A stretch of DNA of 64,000 nucleotides from positions 124,001-188,000 of the forward strand of contig NZ_RIAV01000005.1 in assembly GCF_003852715.1 (NCBI RefSeq), written 5' to 3'. The notes beneath the pieces are model-generated. The model saw only the letters and a program-made list of their open reading frames with translations, was not told where the DNA came from and did no database searches. Numbering within the stretch: position 1 is the first letter of the stretch; every line of letters begins with the position of its first letter. Of this stretch, positions 8,165 to 18,563 are shown piece by piece. Both the position numbers and the translations under genes were made by a program. The DNA is from Ectobacillus antri. Lineage in GTDB: Bacteria; Bacillota; Bacilli; Bacillales; Bacillaceae_G.

Positions 8165-8983
8165 ATGACTTATAAAATGATAGTACTAGATTTAGATGAT
8201 ACACTACTTCGTGATGATCATACGATTTCACCTCGTACCAAAGAAGCTTTGATGAAAGCGCAGGAAGCTGGTGTAAAGGTTGTGCTTGCCTCGGGGCGCC
8301 CAACTTATGCGATGCTCGATATCGCCAAGGAGCTTCGTCTAGAAGAGTTCGGCAGCTTTATTCTATCTTTTAATGGCGCTAAAATTATAAACTGCCGCAC
8401 AAACGAGGAGCTTTTTAGCAGCACACTTTCTCCAGAAATGGTAAACCGTCTATATAACATCAGCCGTCGTGAGGACTTATTTATGCATACGTATGTAGGC
8501 GATGCGATTGTAACAGAGGCAAATAATCAGTATACAGAGATTGAAGCGGATATTACAGGCTTACCAATTACCGAGATTTATAGCTTACCAGAAGCTGTTA
8601 CAGAGCCAGTTGTAAAAGTATTAATGATGGAAGACCCGGAGCGTTTGGCGATTGCTGAGAAAAAACTCCAAGAGGAATTGCAAGATGAGCTAAGTGTTAT
8701 GCGCTCCAAGCCTTTTTTCCTCGAATTTACAGAAGCTGGTGTGACAAAAGGAACGAGCTTACATCACTTAATTCAGGAGCTAGGCATCACGCGTGAGGAG
8801 GTCATCGCTATGGGCGATAGCTATAATGATTTGGCGATGATTGAGTTCGCGGGACTTGGCGTTGCGATGGGCAATGCACCGGATGATATTAAAGAAAGAG
8901 CAGATTACGTAACAGATACAAACATGAATGATGGCGTTGCGAAGGTTGTAGAAACATTCGTACTACAGCCAGTACTTGCGTAG
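8165..8983 (+). CDS. Cof-type HAD phosphatase
   Basis: A 272-residue haloacid-dehalogenase hydrolase of the Cof/YkrA group, which dephosphorylates sugar phosphates or cofactors. All four HAD motifs are visible: DLDDTLLRDD near the N terminus, SGRP for motif II, a Lys before the cap return, and GDSYNDLAMI for motif IV. A mobile C2-type cap lies between motifs II and III. The ATG at 8165 is chosen over an upstream TTG because AAAGG precedes it and family members start three to five residues before the first motif. The true substrate cannot be read from sequence. Confidence 0.9.
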   Translation: MTYKMIVLDLDDTLLRDDHTISPRTKEALMKAQEAGVKVVLASGRPTYAMLDIAKELRLEEFGSFILSFNGAKIINCRTNEELFSSTLSPEMVNRLYNISRREDLFMHTYVGDAIVTEANNQYTEIEADITGLPITEIYSLPEAVTEPVVKVLMMEDPERLAIAEKKLQEELQDELSVMRSKPFFLEFTEAGVTKGTSLHHLIQELGITREEVIAMGDSYNDLAMIEFAGLGVAMGNAPDDIKERADYVTDTNMNDGVAKVVETFVLQPVLA

Positions 8984-9011
8984 AAGAAGAGGCAAACCGC
9001 CTCTTCTTTTT
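8984..9011. terminator. Bidirectional terminator between the HAD gene and ung
   Basis: AAGAAGAGGC/GCCTCTTCTT is a perfect stem with a five-base loop and a T run. It serves two convergent genes. Confidence 0.88.
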
Positions 9012-9672
9012 ATATACACCAATCAATTGGCTTTTCTCCAATTCTTACAAGATGTTCATTTATTCTTGAAAAAGGCTTACTTCCAAAAAAGCCTTTATTT
9101 GCGGCAAAAGGGCTTGGATGCGCAGACTCAATAATTGGATGACGTGTGATTAAAGGTATTTTTGCTTGTGCATGTTTGCCCCATAACACAAAAACAACCG
9201 GTTTTTCACGTTCATTCAAAAGCTCAATGATGCGATCGGTAAAAACCTCCCAGCCTTTTCCTTTATGAGAATTTGGCTCTCCTTGCCGCACAGTCAATAC
9301 CGTATTTAAAAGTAGCACACCCTGCTTTGTCCATTTTACTAAGGAACCGTGATTGGGGATAGGGCATCCTATGTCACTATGTAGCTCTTTAAAAATATTT
9401 TTTAATGACGGGGGCTGTTTTATGCCTTCATTTACAGAAAAGCTAAGTCCCTGTGCTTGATTGGGACCATGGTATGGGTCTTGCCCTAAAATAACAACAA
9501 GGGTGTCGCTGTAACTTGTATAATGCAGCGCATTAAAAATATCTTGCGCAGGCGGATATATGGTTTGTGTCGCATACTCTTCTTTTAAGAATTCCCTGAG
9601 CTCCTTATAATACGTTTTTTGAAACTCCTCCTCTAGCAGGTTGTGCCAGTCGTTTTTAAAAATCGGTGCCAT
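9010..9672 (-). CDS. ung: Uracil-DNA glycosylase
   Basis: A family-1 uracil-DNA glycosylase of 220 residues that removes uracil from DNA to start base-excision repair. The catalytic-water motif GQDPYHG is at about 63-69 (Asp65) and the minor-groove intercalation loop HPSPFA is at about 185-190. AGAAGGGATG upstream provides the ribosome site. The gene is single and divergent from the flavin oxidoreductase gene. Confidence 0.97.
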   Translation of the reverse strand: MAPIFKNDWHNLLEEEFQKTYYKELREFLKEEYATQTIYPPAQDIFNALHYTSYSDTLVVILGQDPYHGPNQAQGLSFSVNEGIKQPPSLKNIFKELHSDIGCPIPNHGSLVKWTKQGVLLLNTVLTVRQGEPNSHKGKGWEVFTDRIIELLNEREKPVVFVLWGKHAQAKIPLITRHPIIESAHPSPFAANKGFFGSKPFSRINEHLVRIGEKPIDWCI

Positions 9673-9772
9673 CTACATTCATCCCTTCTATGTATTTCTT
9701 CCCACCATCGTACACGTTGTGCTTATGAAAAAGCAATGACTGCATGATACAATAACAATAAAGAAAGGGGCG

Positions 9773-11011
9773 ATGAACGTGACCATAGATGTATTAGCTA
9801 AGCCGCTTACACTTCCCTGCGGCACCGTAATCAAAAACCGCTTTTTTAAATCTGCGATGAGCGAGGGGCTTGCAACCGTAGACCACCGTCCTACTCCGTT
9901 CCTTACCAACCTGTACGGGACATGGGCAGATGGCGGAGCCGGTCTTGTTGTGACAGGCAATGTCATGATAGACGGCCGCGCCTTAGGAGAACCCCGCAAC
10001 GTCGTGCTGGAGCATGAGCATGATTTAGATCGGTACAAACAATGGGCAAAGGCAGGTACAGCGCATAACACACACCTTTGGATGCAACTAAATCATCCCG
10101 GCAAGCAAGCCCTGTCTGTACTAACGAAGGAATCTGTTGCGCCGAGCTCTGTTCCACTTTCTGGTGATATGAAACGCTTTTTTGCGCCTCCACGCGCCCT
10201 TACAATAGAAGAAATTTATGATTTAATCGAACGCTTTGGAAATGCCGCGATTATCGCGAAGCGCGCTGGCTTTACAGGTGTACAAATCCATGCCGCTCAC
10301 GGTTATCTCATTAGCCAGTTCTTGTCGCCTCTTCATAACCAACGGAATGATGAATGGGGGGGATCGCTACAAAATCGAATGAAGTTTTTACTAGAAGTGT
10401 ATTATAACATCCGCTACAAGGTTGGAAAGAGATTTCCAATCGGTGTAAAGCTCAACTCAGCTGATTTTCAGCGCGGTGGCTTTACAGAAGCAGAGTCCAT
10501 GCAAGTTGTAAAAGAACTGGCACAGGCTGGAGTTGACTTACTTGAGATTTCAGGAGGCACGTATGAAAACCCAAGCATGACAGGCAGAAATATGAAGGAA
10601 AGTACAAGAAAACGCGAAGCATATTTTTTAGACTATGCGGAGCGGGTGCGAAAGCTGGTTGAAACGCCGCTTGTAGTCACCGGAGGGTTCCGCACACCCC
10701 AGGGTATGGCTGAGGCCATCGCAAGCGGCGCAACCGATATGATTGGTTTAGCTCGTCCTCTCGCGGTAGAACCGGACTTACCTAAGAAAATACTGGCCGG
10801 CGACATGAAAGTACGGCAACTACCGCCTATCCAAACAGGTGTTAAGTTCATTGATAATGCCGCGATGCTTGAGATGATTTGGTATGAACAACAGCTTGAG
10901 CGCATGGGAAAAGGAAAAGAGCCAAAGCCATCGTATAGTGCTTGGCTATCTCTTGCGCAGACTATCGTGACGCAAGGTAAGAATGTATTTCAGAAACGAA
11001 GAAGTCAATAA
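9773..11011 (+). CDS. NADH:flavin oxidoreductase, old-yellow-enzyme family
   Basis: An FMN-dependent enzyme of about 412 residues with a single TIM barrel, lacking the C-terminal NADH domain of 2,4-dienoyl-CoA reductases. Seen are the MQLNHPGKQ strand, the substrate-binding pair in IHAAHGYLISQFLSP, the GVKLNSADF strand, and the phosphate-binding VVTGGFRTP and DMIGLARPLAVEPD segments. The physiological substrate is unknown. A GTG six bases downstream (9779) has better spacing from the AAAGGGG site than the ATG at 9773, so the true start may be there. It is preceded by ung in the opposite direction. Confidence 0.88.
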   Translation: MNVTIDVLAKPLTLPCGTVIKNRFFKSAMSEGLATVDHRPTPFLTNLYGTWADGGAGLVVTGNVMIDGRALGEPRNVVLEHEHDLDRYKQWAKAGTAHNTHLWMQLNHPGKQALSVLTKESVAPSSVPLSGDMKRFFAPPRALTIEEIYDLIERFGNAAIIAKRAGFTGVQIHAAHGYLISQFLSPLHNQRNDEWGGSLQNRMKFLLEVYYNIRYKVGKRFPIGVKLNSADFQRGGFTEAESMQVVKELAQAGVDLLEISGGTYENPSMTGRNMKESTRKREAYFLDYAERVRKLVETPLVVTGGFRTPQGMAEAIASGATDMIGLARPLAVEPDLPKKILAGDMKVRQLPPIQTGVKFIDNAAMLEMIWYEQQLERMGKGKEPKPSYSAWLSLAQTIVTQGKNVFQKRRSQ

Positions 11012-11091
11012 TTCACATTTTCATTTTCTGATTCACATATGCCATATTCTTATTTGCTAATATAAAAGGTTGTGCCGCAAGGGAGATTCTT

Positions 11092-11289
11092 ATGCGGCCA
11101 AACTTACAGCAACCACAGATATCTATACGCAAAAAACGTTCTTTCAAAAAGCGTTGGGTGTTGTTACCTCTACTCGCAACTTATATCGCAACAATTGTTT
11201 GGTATACAAACAAGCCATTACCAAAAGGCGTCTCCTATGAAGGCGAGGTACACCGCGTACAAAACGTCGACTTTTTATTTTTCTTGTAA
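11092..11289 (+). pseudogene. N-terminal remnant, possibly of a phospholipase-D-like membrane protein
   Basis: A 65-residue frame with a good GGGA ribosome site: basic N terminus, one membrane helix (about 22-40), then KPLPKGVSYEGEVHRVQNVDFLF and a stop. The end runs into a long terminator hairpin. The extracellular start recalls the N terminus of Bacillus phospholipase-D/cardiolipin-synthase-like proteins, in which a similar KPLP...YEG...V.FL segment leads into the catalytic domain. If so, everything after residue 63 has been deleted. It could also be a genuine small membrane protein. The resemblance is from memory and is the weak point. Confidence 0.45.
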
Positions 11290-11340
11290 AAAAGGAGCTG
11301 ACCTCAAAACGCATTCGCGTTTTCGTTCAACTCCTTTTCT
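11288..11340. terminator. Long bidirectional terminator hairpin
   Basis: The outer arms AAAAGGAGCTGA/TCAACTCCTTTT have one mismatch. The inner arms AAAACGC/GCGTTTT sit within the loop. It separates the small frame from the convergent ABC permease gene. Confidence 0.8.
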
Positions 11341-11343
11341 CAT

Positions 11344-12336
11344 TTAATTCGATATATCCTGCCTTGTAAACACCACAAATGCAATAATGAGAGAAACAAT
11401 GCCCCAAATACTTAAATTCATCAGAGAGAAGCCCATGGACAAGCCTTTTAAGGTTGGAAGCTGTCCAGACAGGTAGTCTGTTAGCTGCATGTTCACACTG
11501 AAGATATACTTAGCGCCTTCCCATGCTGTGGCAAATCCGCTTAAAATTCCCCCGGCAATAAGCGCCGCCAGCATCACACCCATGCCAGCTGGTGTATTGC
11601 GAATCAGTACCGAAACCATAAAGGAGATGGTACCGACAACAATCGCAACGAACCAGGCAAGACCATATGCCATTAAAATATACTTCCACTGTGGGATGAG
11701 ATGCACATAACTTGTATTTAGACTGCCGTTTTCTACCACAAATCCTGTTAAAATTGGTAAATGCCAACCGCCATAACCAAATACAATCCCAGATAAAGCA
11801 TAAGCAATGATACCGACAAGCAGAACGATGAAGGAAACGAATAGAAGCATCGTCACATACTTACTAAGCAGAATCTTCCACCTTCTTATCGGCCGTGTCA
11901 ATAGCATTTTAATCGTACCATCACTGCGGTCACCCGAGACAAGGTCGATGGCAACAATCATTACCAAAAGTGGAATAAACAGTGTAATACCTTGCTCGAT
12001 AAATACACGAACAAATGTAGGAGCACCTGGTGCATTCGGGTTGATATCATTATCAAGATAGTATTGCTGTTGCTGTACACTTACTTGGAGCCACTGCTTC
12101 CACTCTTCTGGCAAACGAGAATTGTTGAGTCTATTTTGCGTATCAACAATCTGCTGCTGCAGCGCTACCTTCCAATCTGATGTTCCAAGACGCTTTATCG
12201 TTGTTTCGACCTGCTTAAGCTGCGCGTATACAAAAATGGGAATGAGCACAACTAAAATTAATGTGATTACAAAAATACGTTTTTTACGATAGATTTTTTC
12301 TGCTTCATTATATACAAGATTAAAAAACTCACGCAT
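11344..12336 (-). CDS. ABC-2 type transporter permease
   Basis: A 330-residue membrane subunit with one N-terminal helix, an extracellular region of about 90 residues (about 40-115) and five further helices, as in ABC-2 permeases with YhgE-like or NatB-like topology. DRSDGTIKMLLTRPIRRWKILLSK is the cytosolic coupling segment typical of this group. Its ATG overlaps the end of the ATPase gene by eight bases, and its GGAGGTGG ribosome site lies within the codons for the Gly-rich C terminus of the ATPase. The substrate is unknown; antibiotic, lipid or peptide export are all possible. Confidence 0.88.
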   Translation of the reverse strand: MREFFNLVYNEAEKIYRKKRIFVITLILVVLIPIFVYAQLKQVETTIKRLGTSDWKVALQQQIVDTQNRLNNSRLPEEWKQWLQVSVQQQQYYLDNDINPNAPGAPTFVRVFIEQGITLFIPLLVMIVAIDLVSGDRSDGTIKMLLTRPIRRWKILLSKYVTMLLFVSFIVLLVGIIAYALSGIVFGYGGWHLPILTGFVVENGSLNTSYVHLIPQWKYILMAYGLAWFVAIVVGTISFMVSVLIRNTPAGMGVMLAALIAGGILSGFATAWEGAKYIFSVNMQLTDYLSGQLPTLKGLSMGFSLMNLSIWGIVSLIIAFVVFTRQDISN

Positions 12337-13246
12337 TGCTTCCACCTCCGGTCAACTGCATGAATAAATCTTCGAGTGTTACCGCTACCTCGCGTACACC
12401 TTGTACCTCCAAGCCTTTTTCAATAAAGGCTTTATTATAGACGCTGATCATATAGGAAGGCATGCGACATACAATAATATTTTCATCCCTTATAACCTCG
12501 CTGATTGCAGGGTCCGCAAGCAACATACTTTCCGCTGTTTCTGTGGGTGTAACAATCCACTCTACTTTATCAGCTGCTTTCTTTATCAAATCGTCAATTG
12601 TAGAAACGGTGATCATTTTACCGTGATTGATAATAGCAACACGGTCGCACATCATTTGCACTTCGCTAAGTAAATGACTTGAAATAAATACGCTAATATT
12701 GCGCTCCTTCACAAGGCTATGAACAAATTCTCGGAGCTCGCGGATACCAGCTGGGTCGAGTCCATTTGTTGGTTCATCTAGGATTAGTAGCTGGGGATCG
12801 CCAAGCAAGGCCTGGGCAATCCCTAGACGCTGCTTCATTCCAAGCGAGTAGGTTTTTACTTTATCGTGAATACGCTGATCTAAATGAACGAGTTTAACAA
12901 TCTCCTGAATTTTTTCGTCCGTTACATCACCGAGCATGCGCGCAAACTGCTTCAGATTTTCCCACCCAGTTAAGTACGTATATAATTCAGGGTTTTCAAC
13001 AATGCTGCCAATTTGCTTCATTGCTTGCCGAAAATCCTGCCTCACATCATAGCCACCGATTGCGATACGTCCTTCTGTCGGCTTAATTAGACCGACTAGC
13101 ATACGGATGGTTGTTGTTTTGCCGGCGCCATTTGGTCCTAAAAAGCCAAATACCTCACCGGACTTTACTTCAAAAGAGATATCTTCAACAATTGTTTTTT
13201 TACCGATTACCTTCTTTAATCTATCTACCGCCAACACTGTACTCAT
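12329..13246 (-). CDS. ABC transporter ATP-binding subunit
   Basis: A 305-residue ATPase with Walker A GPNGAGKTT near residue 40, the signature YSLGMKQRLGIAQAL (LGMKQ instead of LSGGQ, common in the BcrA/NatA group), Walker B LLILDEPTNGLDP and the switch His in SSHLLSE. A C-terminal extension of about 80 residues is usual for BcrA-type subunits. It overlaps the upstream esterase gene by four bases (ATGA) and the downstream permease gene by eight, so the three genes form a tight operon. Confidence 0.93.
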   Translation of the reverse strand: MSTVLAVDRLKKVIGKKTIVEDISFEVKSGEVFGFLGPNGAGKTTTIRMLVGLIKPTEGRIAIGGYDVRQDFRQAMKQIGSIVENPELYTYLTGWENLKQFARMLGDVTDEKIQEIVKLVHLDQRIHDKVKTYSLGMKQRLGIAQALLGDPQLLILDEPTNGLDPAGIRELREFVHSLVKERNISVFISSHLLSEVQMMCDRVAIINHGKMITVSTIDDLIKKAADKVEWIVTPTETAESMLLADPAISEVIRDENIIVCRMPSYMISVYNKAFIEKGLEVQGVREVAVTLEDLFMQLTGGGSNA

Positions 13247-14052
13247 TTTGCACCTCCGTTTTCAGCTACATCTAGTTTTGTTGTCATATTGTGCAAGAGA
13301 CGCTCCGCCATTAATGCATATCCCGCTTCATTCGGATGAAAATGGTCGGAGTATAATAGCTTTGTTCCACTGCTTTGAAATAAATCAAACGTTGGTACTA
13401 CATACACACGTTCATAATCTAGTGCCGTTTTCTCTAAGGAGCTGTTCCAATCGGCCACAATGCGTGATGTTCCCTTTAATTCTGGAATATCCTCAAATGG
13501 GTTATATAAGCCTACCCAAAAGATTGGACTATCTGGGTTTACTTCACGAATTTTCGTCAAAATTGTTTTGGCGTTTGCTTGAAATGTCTCTGTGTCTGGA
13601 CGATATTGCGTAAAGTCTGTATTCGCCAGCGTTTCCCAGCCAGGGAAGAGGTCGTTTCCTCCAATTGTTAATACAATGACATCCGCCTGCCCAATTGTGT
13701 AACGGGCACCCTTGTCAGAAAGCTGCTTAATTAAATCTGGAGCCTTCGCGCCACTTACAGCTAAATTTGTTAAGGTTGTCTTTTGGTCAAATTCCTCTTG
13801 TAAGCCCTCCTTCACACGGCCAATATAACCGGTTCCATTTTTATCTCCTACTCCTCTTGTAAGAGAGTCGCCCAAGCTTACAATTTGGAGGATATCATTT
13901 CCTTTTTTCTTAATCTTTATTTCCGCCTGCTTCGGCATGTTAGAAACGCGCGGCTGTAGTACATCCTGCACCCCTGTCACGAATCCATAGGCAAACAACA
14001 TAAAGGATGCTACTGTCATAGCGAGAAGTACTTTTATCACACCTGATCTCAT
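13243..14052 (-). CDS. Secreted or anchored GDSL/SGNH esterase
   Basis: A 269-residue protein with an N-terminal membrane helix or uncleaved signal (about 6-28) followed by an SGNH-hydrolase domain. The motif blocks are seen in order: SLGDSLTRGVG with the Ser nucleophile, the NLAVSGAK block, IGGNDLF with the Asn, and SDHFHPNEAGY with the Asp-His pair. Such enzymes hydrolyse acyl esters outside the cell. Its four-base overlap with the ABC ATPase gene suggests that the transporter and esterase act on the same envelope-associated lipid or acylated compound; this is inference. No strong ribosome site precedes the ATG. Confidence 0.88.
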   Translation of the reverse strand: MRSGVIKVLLAMTVASFMLFAYGFVTGVQDVLQPRVSNMPKQAEIKIKKKGNDILQIVSLGDSLTRGVGDKNGTGYIGRVKEGLQEEFDQKTTLTNLAVSGAKAPDLIKQLSDKGARYTIGQADVIVLTIGGNDLFPGWETLANTDFTQYRPDTETFQANAKTILTKIREVNPDSPIFWVGLYNPFEDIPELKGTSRIVADWNSSLEKTALDYERVYVVPTFDLFQSSGTKLLYSDHFHPNEAGYALMAERLLHNMTTKLDVAENGGAK

Positions 14053-14112
14053 GCATACACCATCTTTCTGTTAACGTAATTGCACACATTATATCAAAAC
14101 ACTTTCACAAAA

Positions 14113-14148
14113 GAAAAAGTTAGGGTCTTATGAACCCTAACTTTTTTG
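14113..14148 (-). terminator. Terminator of the hom-thrC-thrB operon
   Basis: AAAAAGTTAGGGT pairs with ACCCTAACTTTTTT-side bases over eleven or more pairs with a short loop and T runs. It lies downstream of thrB on the minus strand. Confidence 0.85.
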
Positions 14149-14190
14149 TAAATATGAAAATTCTATAAATAATCTTACAAAACCTTATGT

Positions 14191-15111
14191 TTATAAACTC
14201 CGAATCGTCTCATCATGCGTAATAACCTTGCTTCCTTCATTCACAACTTGTAGCACCTCTACTATACAGCCTGAGAAGTAGGGGGCAAATTCTGCTTGTA
14301 CCGAGGCGGCAGCTCCTTTTCTAACATAACAAAGAACTGCAGGTCCAGCGCCGCTCAAGGCATAACCGTATACATCAGGATGCTCAGGCATGGTGCGCAG
14401 GGCTCTGAGCTCTGGGATGAACGACTCACGATACGGCTGATGAAATAAATCTCGTTTCATCGCTTCTCCTGCCAGAGACCAATCTTCTTTTAACAGAGCG
14501 GCCACTAACAAGTTGCTGACACCGCTGCCTTGGATAGCCTCCGCATAAGAAAGAGTAGGAGGCAGCACGCTTCGGGCATCTGACGTTTTTAGTTCGTATG
14601 ATGGAATGATAGCTACAAGCTCCAATTGATGAATCTGTTGATGAACAAGCATAGCTCTTTGTCCGTCATATGTTCCAACAACCAGACCACCGTAAAGAGA
14701 GGCACCCACATTATCCATATGTCCTTCCATAACAGAACCAATATCTAGCTTCTCTTGCATGGTCATGTGCAAGCCGCAGAGTACATTTGTTAGTTCGATG
14801 CCCGCGATAATGGCGGAGGCACTGCTTCCGAGGCCACGCGCAAGCGGAATATCACTTGTCACCTCTAAGTGGCAATACGGCAACGTTACGCCGTACTCTG
14901 CGGCGACAGCAAGTGCCGTTTGAAACAGCAAATTGCTTTCATCCTGCGGGATTCCCTCTAGCATCGCTGACTTTGCTTCGCAATGCCAGGAATCAGAAGG
15001 ATATACATCTATGTGTAGGTATTTACTGATGGCAAGCCCAATTGAATCAAAGCCCGGCCCTAAGTTAGCTGTACTACCAGGCACTTGTATCGTAAACATG
15101 GGAAATGTCAT
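14191..15111 (-). CDS. thrB: Homoserine kinase
   Basis: ThrB phosphorylates homoserine with ATP, the committed step to threonine. The protein has 306 residues of the GHMP kinase family: [14 protein letters not shown] near the N terminus (motif 1), [12 protein letters not shown] at about 90-101 (ATP phosphate loop, motif 2) and [12 protein letters not shown] near 250-262 (motif 3). Its start overlaps the end of thrC by four bases. A GGGGGCGGTG stretch inside the thrC end supplies the ribosome site. Confidence 0.96.
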   Translation of the reverse strand: MTFPMFTIQVPGSTANLGPGFDSIGLAISKYLHIDVYPSDSWHCEAKSAMLEGIPQDESNLLFQTALAVAAEYGVTLPYCHLEVTSDIPLARGLGSSASAIIAGIELTNVLCGLHMTMQEKLDIGSVMEGHMDNVGASLYGGLVVGTYDGQRAMLVHQQIHQLELVAIIPSYELKTSDARSVLPPTLSYAEAIQGSGVSNLLVAALLKEDWSLAGEAMKRDLFHQPYRESFIPELRALRTMPEHPDVYGYALSGAGPAVLCYVRKGAAASVQAEFAPYFSGCIVEVLQVVNEGSKVITHDETIRSL

Positions 15112-16169
15112 TGGAGCACCGCCCCCTGAATATGTGCAAATACAACCTTTTCATCATTTGGAAGTACAACTGGTTGTATGTTTTTCACATCGATTGCGGT
15201 ATTTGGGTCCTTTAAGCCATTCCCTGTCAAGACAGCAACGACACGAGAGCCCTTTGGAATTTCGCCGCGTTCAACTTGCTTGCGAACCCCCGCGATGGAC
15301 GCACAGGAGCCTGGCTCGGCAAAAACACCCTCTGCTTGCGCAAGCAACTCATACGCAACAAGGATTTCTTCATCTGTTACTTCATCGATCTTACCTTGTG
15401 AATCAACGGCGGCTTTGACAGCCTTATCCCAGCTTGCTGGATTGCCAATACGAATGGCAGTCGCAATCGTTTCTGGTTCTTCAATTTTATAGCCACGCAC
15501 AATTGGTGCCGCGCCGGATGCCTGAAAGCCGCGCATTTGTGGCAGCCCCGTCCCTTTTTTCTCGTGGTACTCCGTAAACCCCTTCCAGTATGCGCTGATA
15601 TTCCCGGCATTGCCCACAGGGATTGCTAATACATCTGGGGCCTGCCCTAACGCATCGCAAATTTCAAAGGCAGCCGTTTTCTGCCCTTCCAGACGATACG
15701 GGTTAACTGAATTTACAAGTGCTACAGGCGCCTCTTCACTCAGCTTGCGTACCATCTGCAAGGCATGATCAAAGTTGCCATCAATACTGATAATTTCCGC
15801 TCCATACATGACAGCTTGAGCTAGCTTCCCGTACGCAATCTTTCCATTTGGAATCATGACGATACATTTCATACCAGCGCGTGCGGCGTAGGCAGCAGCC
15901 GAAGCAGAGGTATTACCTGTTGAGGCGCAAATAACTGTCTTGCTTCCCGCTTCTTTGGCTTTCGCAACGGCCATGACCATGCCGCGATCTTTAAAGGATC
16001 CGGTTGGATTCGCACCCTCTACTTTTACATATAGCTCTATTTCCCATTCGTTCGAAAGCTTTTCCAGATGAATAAGCGGTGTGTTTCCTTCATGAAGTGT
16101 AAGAAGCGGTGTTTCTGGTGTAATCGGTAAATATTGTTTATATTGCCTTAATAATCCCTTCCATGTCAT
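15108..16169 (-). CDS. thrC: Threonine synthase
   Basis: ThrC converts O-phosphohomoserine to threonine with pyridoxal phosphate. The protein has 353 residues, the short class of threonine synthases. The PLP lysine is Lys60 in [27 protein letters not shown] binds the phosphate of the substrate, and [15 protein letters not shown] binds the cofactor phosphate. It overlaps hom and thrB by four bases at each end, so expression is coupled. Confidence 0.97.
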   Translation of the reverse strand: MTWKGLLRQYKQYLPITPETPLLTLHEGNTPLIHLEKLSNEWEIELYVKVEGANPTGSFKDRGMVMAVAKAKEAGSKTVICASTGNTSASAAAYAARAGMKCIVMIPNGKIAYGKLAQAVMYGAEIISIDGNFDHALQMVRKLSEEAPVALVNSVNPYRLEGQKTAAFEICDALGQAPDVLAIPVGNAGNISAYWKGFTEYHEKKGTGLPQMRGFQASGAAPIVRGYKIEEPETIATAIRIGNPASWDKAVKAAVDSQGKIDEVTDEEILVAYELLAQAEGVFAEPGSCASIAGVRKQVERGEIPKGSRVVAVLTGNGLKDPNTAIDVKNIQPVVLPNDEKVVFAHIQGAVLQ

Positions 16170-17461
16170 TTGCTTTCACCTTCAATTCGATAGCTTGCCT
16201 TCACACATTTTACGGCATCCAGCTCTTCTAGCTTATGTAAAAGAGTTTGATAGTTTTCAAGCGTTGCGCGATGCGTTACAATGACGATTTCAGCTGTTCC
16301 TTTTTCTTCAAGCGGCATTTGAATAATTTTCTCAAAGCTGGCATCATAAGAAGAAAATAAAGAGGTAATCTTAGCAAATACACCTACTTCATCCTTTACA
16401 TGCAAACGAAGAAAATACTTGGCAAATACCTCGTTATCTTCTTTTAATACCTTTTCATATTGCGGTGACACTGCGCTGTTTCCTGTAACACCTAACCTCA
16501 TATTTTTCATAACTGCTACAAGGTCGGATACGACAGCTGTTGCGGTCGGCAGACTTCCCGCACCTGGACCATAAAACATTGTTTCGCCCACAGCTTCTCC
16601 ATATACGTATACGGCATTAAACTCATTTTGAACAGAAGCCAAAGGATGCTTATTTGGTAATAGTGTCGGTTCTACACTCACCTCAAGCTTATTACCATCA
16701 CGTTTTGCAAGTCCGATCAGCTTCATCGTATAACCAAGATCACGGCTATATGATAAATCCTCTTCCGTAATAGATGTAATTCCCTTAACCTTTACATCCG
16801 TCAGCTCCACATTTGTTGAAAAACCAAGCGTTGCTAGGATTGTCATCTTTCGTGCTGCATCTAGCCCTTCCACATCTGAACTCGGGTCAGCTTCCGCAAA
16901 GCCGAGGTCTTGCGCTTCTTTTAACACATCTTCATATGCTTTTCCTTCATTAGACATCTTTGTTAAAATGAAATTTGTTGTTCCGTTTACAATTCCCATC
17001 ATTTTTGTAATTCGGTCTGATGAAAAACCATCCACAATGCTTCGTAAAATCGGAATGCCTCCAGCAACACTTGCCTCATAAAATAAATCACATTGATGCT
17101 CCTTAGCGATTGCAAGCAGCTCTGTTCCATATAAAGCCATTAAATCTTTATTCGCAGTCACAACATGCTTGCTGTTACGCAGAGCTTGCAATATGTATTG
17201 CCTCGCTTGTTCCACCCCGCCCATTACCTCAATAACGACATCAATTTCTTCATTATTTATAACTTCATCTGCATCCGTTGTTAACAGGGTAGGAGAGATA
17301 GCGACATCTCTTTCTTTTTCCGGATTTTGTACAAGCACCTTTGTGACTTTCACAGGACAACCGATTTGATGAGCTAAGCGATCTTGATGAGATGCAATAA
17401 TTTTGACTACTCCGCTACCAACAGTTCCAAGACCTAGTAGTCCTACTTTAATTTCAACCAT
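16166..17461 (-). CDS. hom: Homoserine dehydrogenase
   Basis: Hom reduces aspartate semialdehyde to homoserine, the branch point shared by methionine and threonine synthesis. The protein has 431 residues: a Rossmann NAD(P) site [10 protein letters not shown] at the N terminus, [11 protein letters not shown], a catalytic region starting [10 protein letters not shown], and a C-terminal ACT domain (about 350-431) that usually mediates threonine feedback inhibition. It is the first gene of hom-thrC-thrB, with GGGGTGGGGAAAG before the ATG. The 196 bases upstream show no recognisable riboswitch or T-box. Confidence 0.97.
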   Translation of the reverse strand: MVEIKVGLLGLGTVGSGVVKIIASHQDRLAHQIGCPVKVTKVLVQNPEKERDVAISPTLLTTDADEVINNEEIDVVIEVMGGVEQARQYILQALRNSKHVVTANKDLMALYGTELLAIAKEHQCDLFYEASVAGGIPILRSIVDGFSSDRITKMMGIVNGTTNFILTKMSNEGKAYEDVLKEAQDLGFAEADPSSDVEGLDAARKMTILATLGFSTNVELTDVKVKGITSITEEDLSYSRDLGYTMKLIGLAKRDGNKLEVSVEPTLLPNKHPLASVQNEFNAVYVYGEAVGETMFYGPGAGSLPTATAVVSDLVAVMKNMRLGVTGNSAVSPQYEKVLKEDNEVFAKYFLRLHVKDEVGVFAKITSLFSSYDASFEKIIQMPLEEKGTAEIVIVTHRATLENYQTLLHKLEELDAVKCVKASYRIEGESK

Positions 17462-17611
17462 CTTTCCCCACCCCTTTGTTTATTTATCTGCAATTATATA
17501 AGCTGCATATTTTAAAAACAATGTTTTTCGAACATTCAGAATATAAAACGATTACTTTACGTATAGTAACCGTTTTCAAATACATCTTATTTAAATGTCG
17601 AAAAAATATAT

Positions 17612-17640
17612 AAAAAGGCAGCATTGACTGCCTTTTTGCA
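17612..17640 (-). terminator. Terminator of the metY-metA operon
   Basis: AAAAAGGCAG/CTGCCTTTTT is a perfect ten-base stem with a six-base loop. Confidence 0.92.
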
Positions 17641-17657
17641 ATCTTATATTCAATTCA

Positions 17658-18563
17658 TCACAGGATATAAGGTGTCGTTTGATACACATAATAATTGAGC
17701 CAGTTTGAAAAAAGCAGATTCCCATGGCTGCGCCAAGCTACAAACGGCTCTTGATTTGGATCATTATGCGGATAGTAATTTTTAGGTACGTTAATAGGTA
17801 TACCTTTCGCAACATCGCGCTCATATTCTTTCTTTAACGTATCTCTAGAATACTCACTGTGCCCCAAAATAAAGATATTTTTACCGGCACGATCTGCCAC
17901 AAGATGGACGCCCGCTTCTTCCGAACGTGCCAACACATGCAGATCAGCAACGCGTTCGATATCTACTGCACGTACCTCTGTATAGCGAGAATGTGGCGCA
18001 AAGAAGCGTTCATCAAATCCTCTAAGCAGCGGCAGATTACGCTCTTTTAATTCATGCTCAAACACACCGAACATTTTTTGTGGTAAGTCATACTTGGGCA
18101 CCCCATAGTGATAATAAAGGCCTGCTTGTGCACCCCAGCAAATATGAAGTGTAGAAGTGACATTCGTTACGGAAAACTCCATAATTTGCTTTAACTCCTC
18201 CCAGTAATCCACTTCCTCAAACGGAAGTGTCTCAACGGGTGCACCGGTAATGACCAAGCCATCAAAACGTTGATTTTTTATATCCCGAAATGTTTTATAA
18301 AAGCTAGTTAAATGCTCCTGCGATACATTTTTAGAGTGGTGAGATTCCATGTGAAGCAAATGTACGTCTACCTGAAGAGGCGTATTTCCAAGAAGGCGCA
18401 ATAGTTGCGCCTCTGTTTCTTGTTTGGTGGGCATTAAATTAAGAATGGCAATTTTTAATTCCCGAATGTCTTGCGTTGTTGCTCGCTCTTTTGTCATCAC
18501 GAAAATATTTTCGCTTTCAAGAATTTGACGAGCTGGCAAATCTTTATCCACGATGATGGGCAT
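17658..18563 (-). CDS. metA: Homoserine O-acetyltransferase, MetA type
   Basis: MetA acylates homoserine for methionine synthesis. The protein has 301 residues of the class-I glutamine-amidotransferase-like fold. The acyl-enzyme nucleophile is Cys142 in [15 protein letters not shown], and a His/Glu pair lies in [16 protein letters not shown]. Residue 111 is Glu ([11 protein letters not shown]); in this family Glu at 111 is linked to acetyl-CoA use and Gly to succinyl-CoA, so this should be an acetyltransferase despite the common annotation as succinyltransferase. It overlaps metY by 20 bases, has AGGAGG before its ATG, and so shares the S-box control of metY. Confidence 0.95.
   Translation of the reverse strand: MPIIVDKDLPARQILESENIFVMTKERATTQDIRELKIAILNLMPTKQETEAQLLRLLGNTPLQVDVHLLHMESHHSKNVSQEHLTSFYKTFRDIKNQRFDGLVITGAPVETLPFEEVDYWEELKQIMEFSVTNVTSTLHICWGAQAGLYYHYGVPKYDLPQKMFGVFEHELKERNLPLLRGFDERFFAPHSRYTEVRAVDIERVADLHVLARSEEAGVHLVADRAGKNIFILGHSEYSRDTLKKEYERDVAKGIPINVPKNYYPHNDPNQEPFVAWRSHGNLLFSNWLNYYVYQTTPYIL

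Noticed and set aside
17462-17611. A T-box or threonine leader before hom.
   Set aside because: No T-box sequence, specifier loop or terminator/antiterminator pair is visible.
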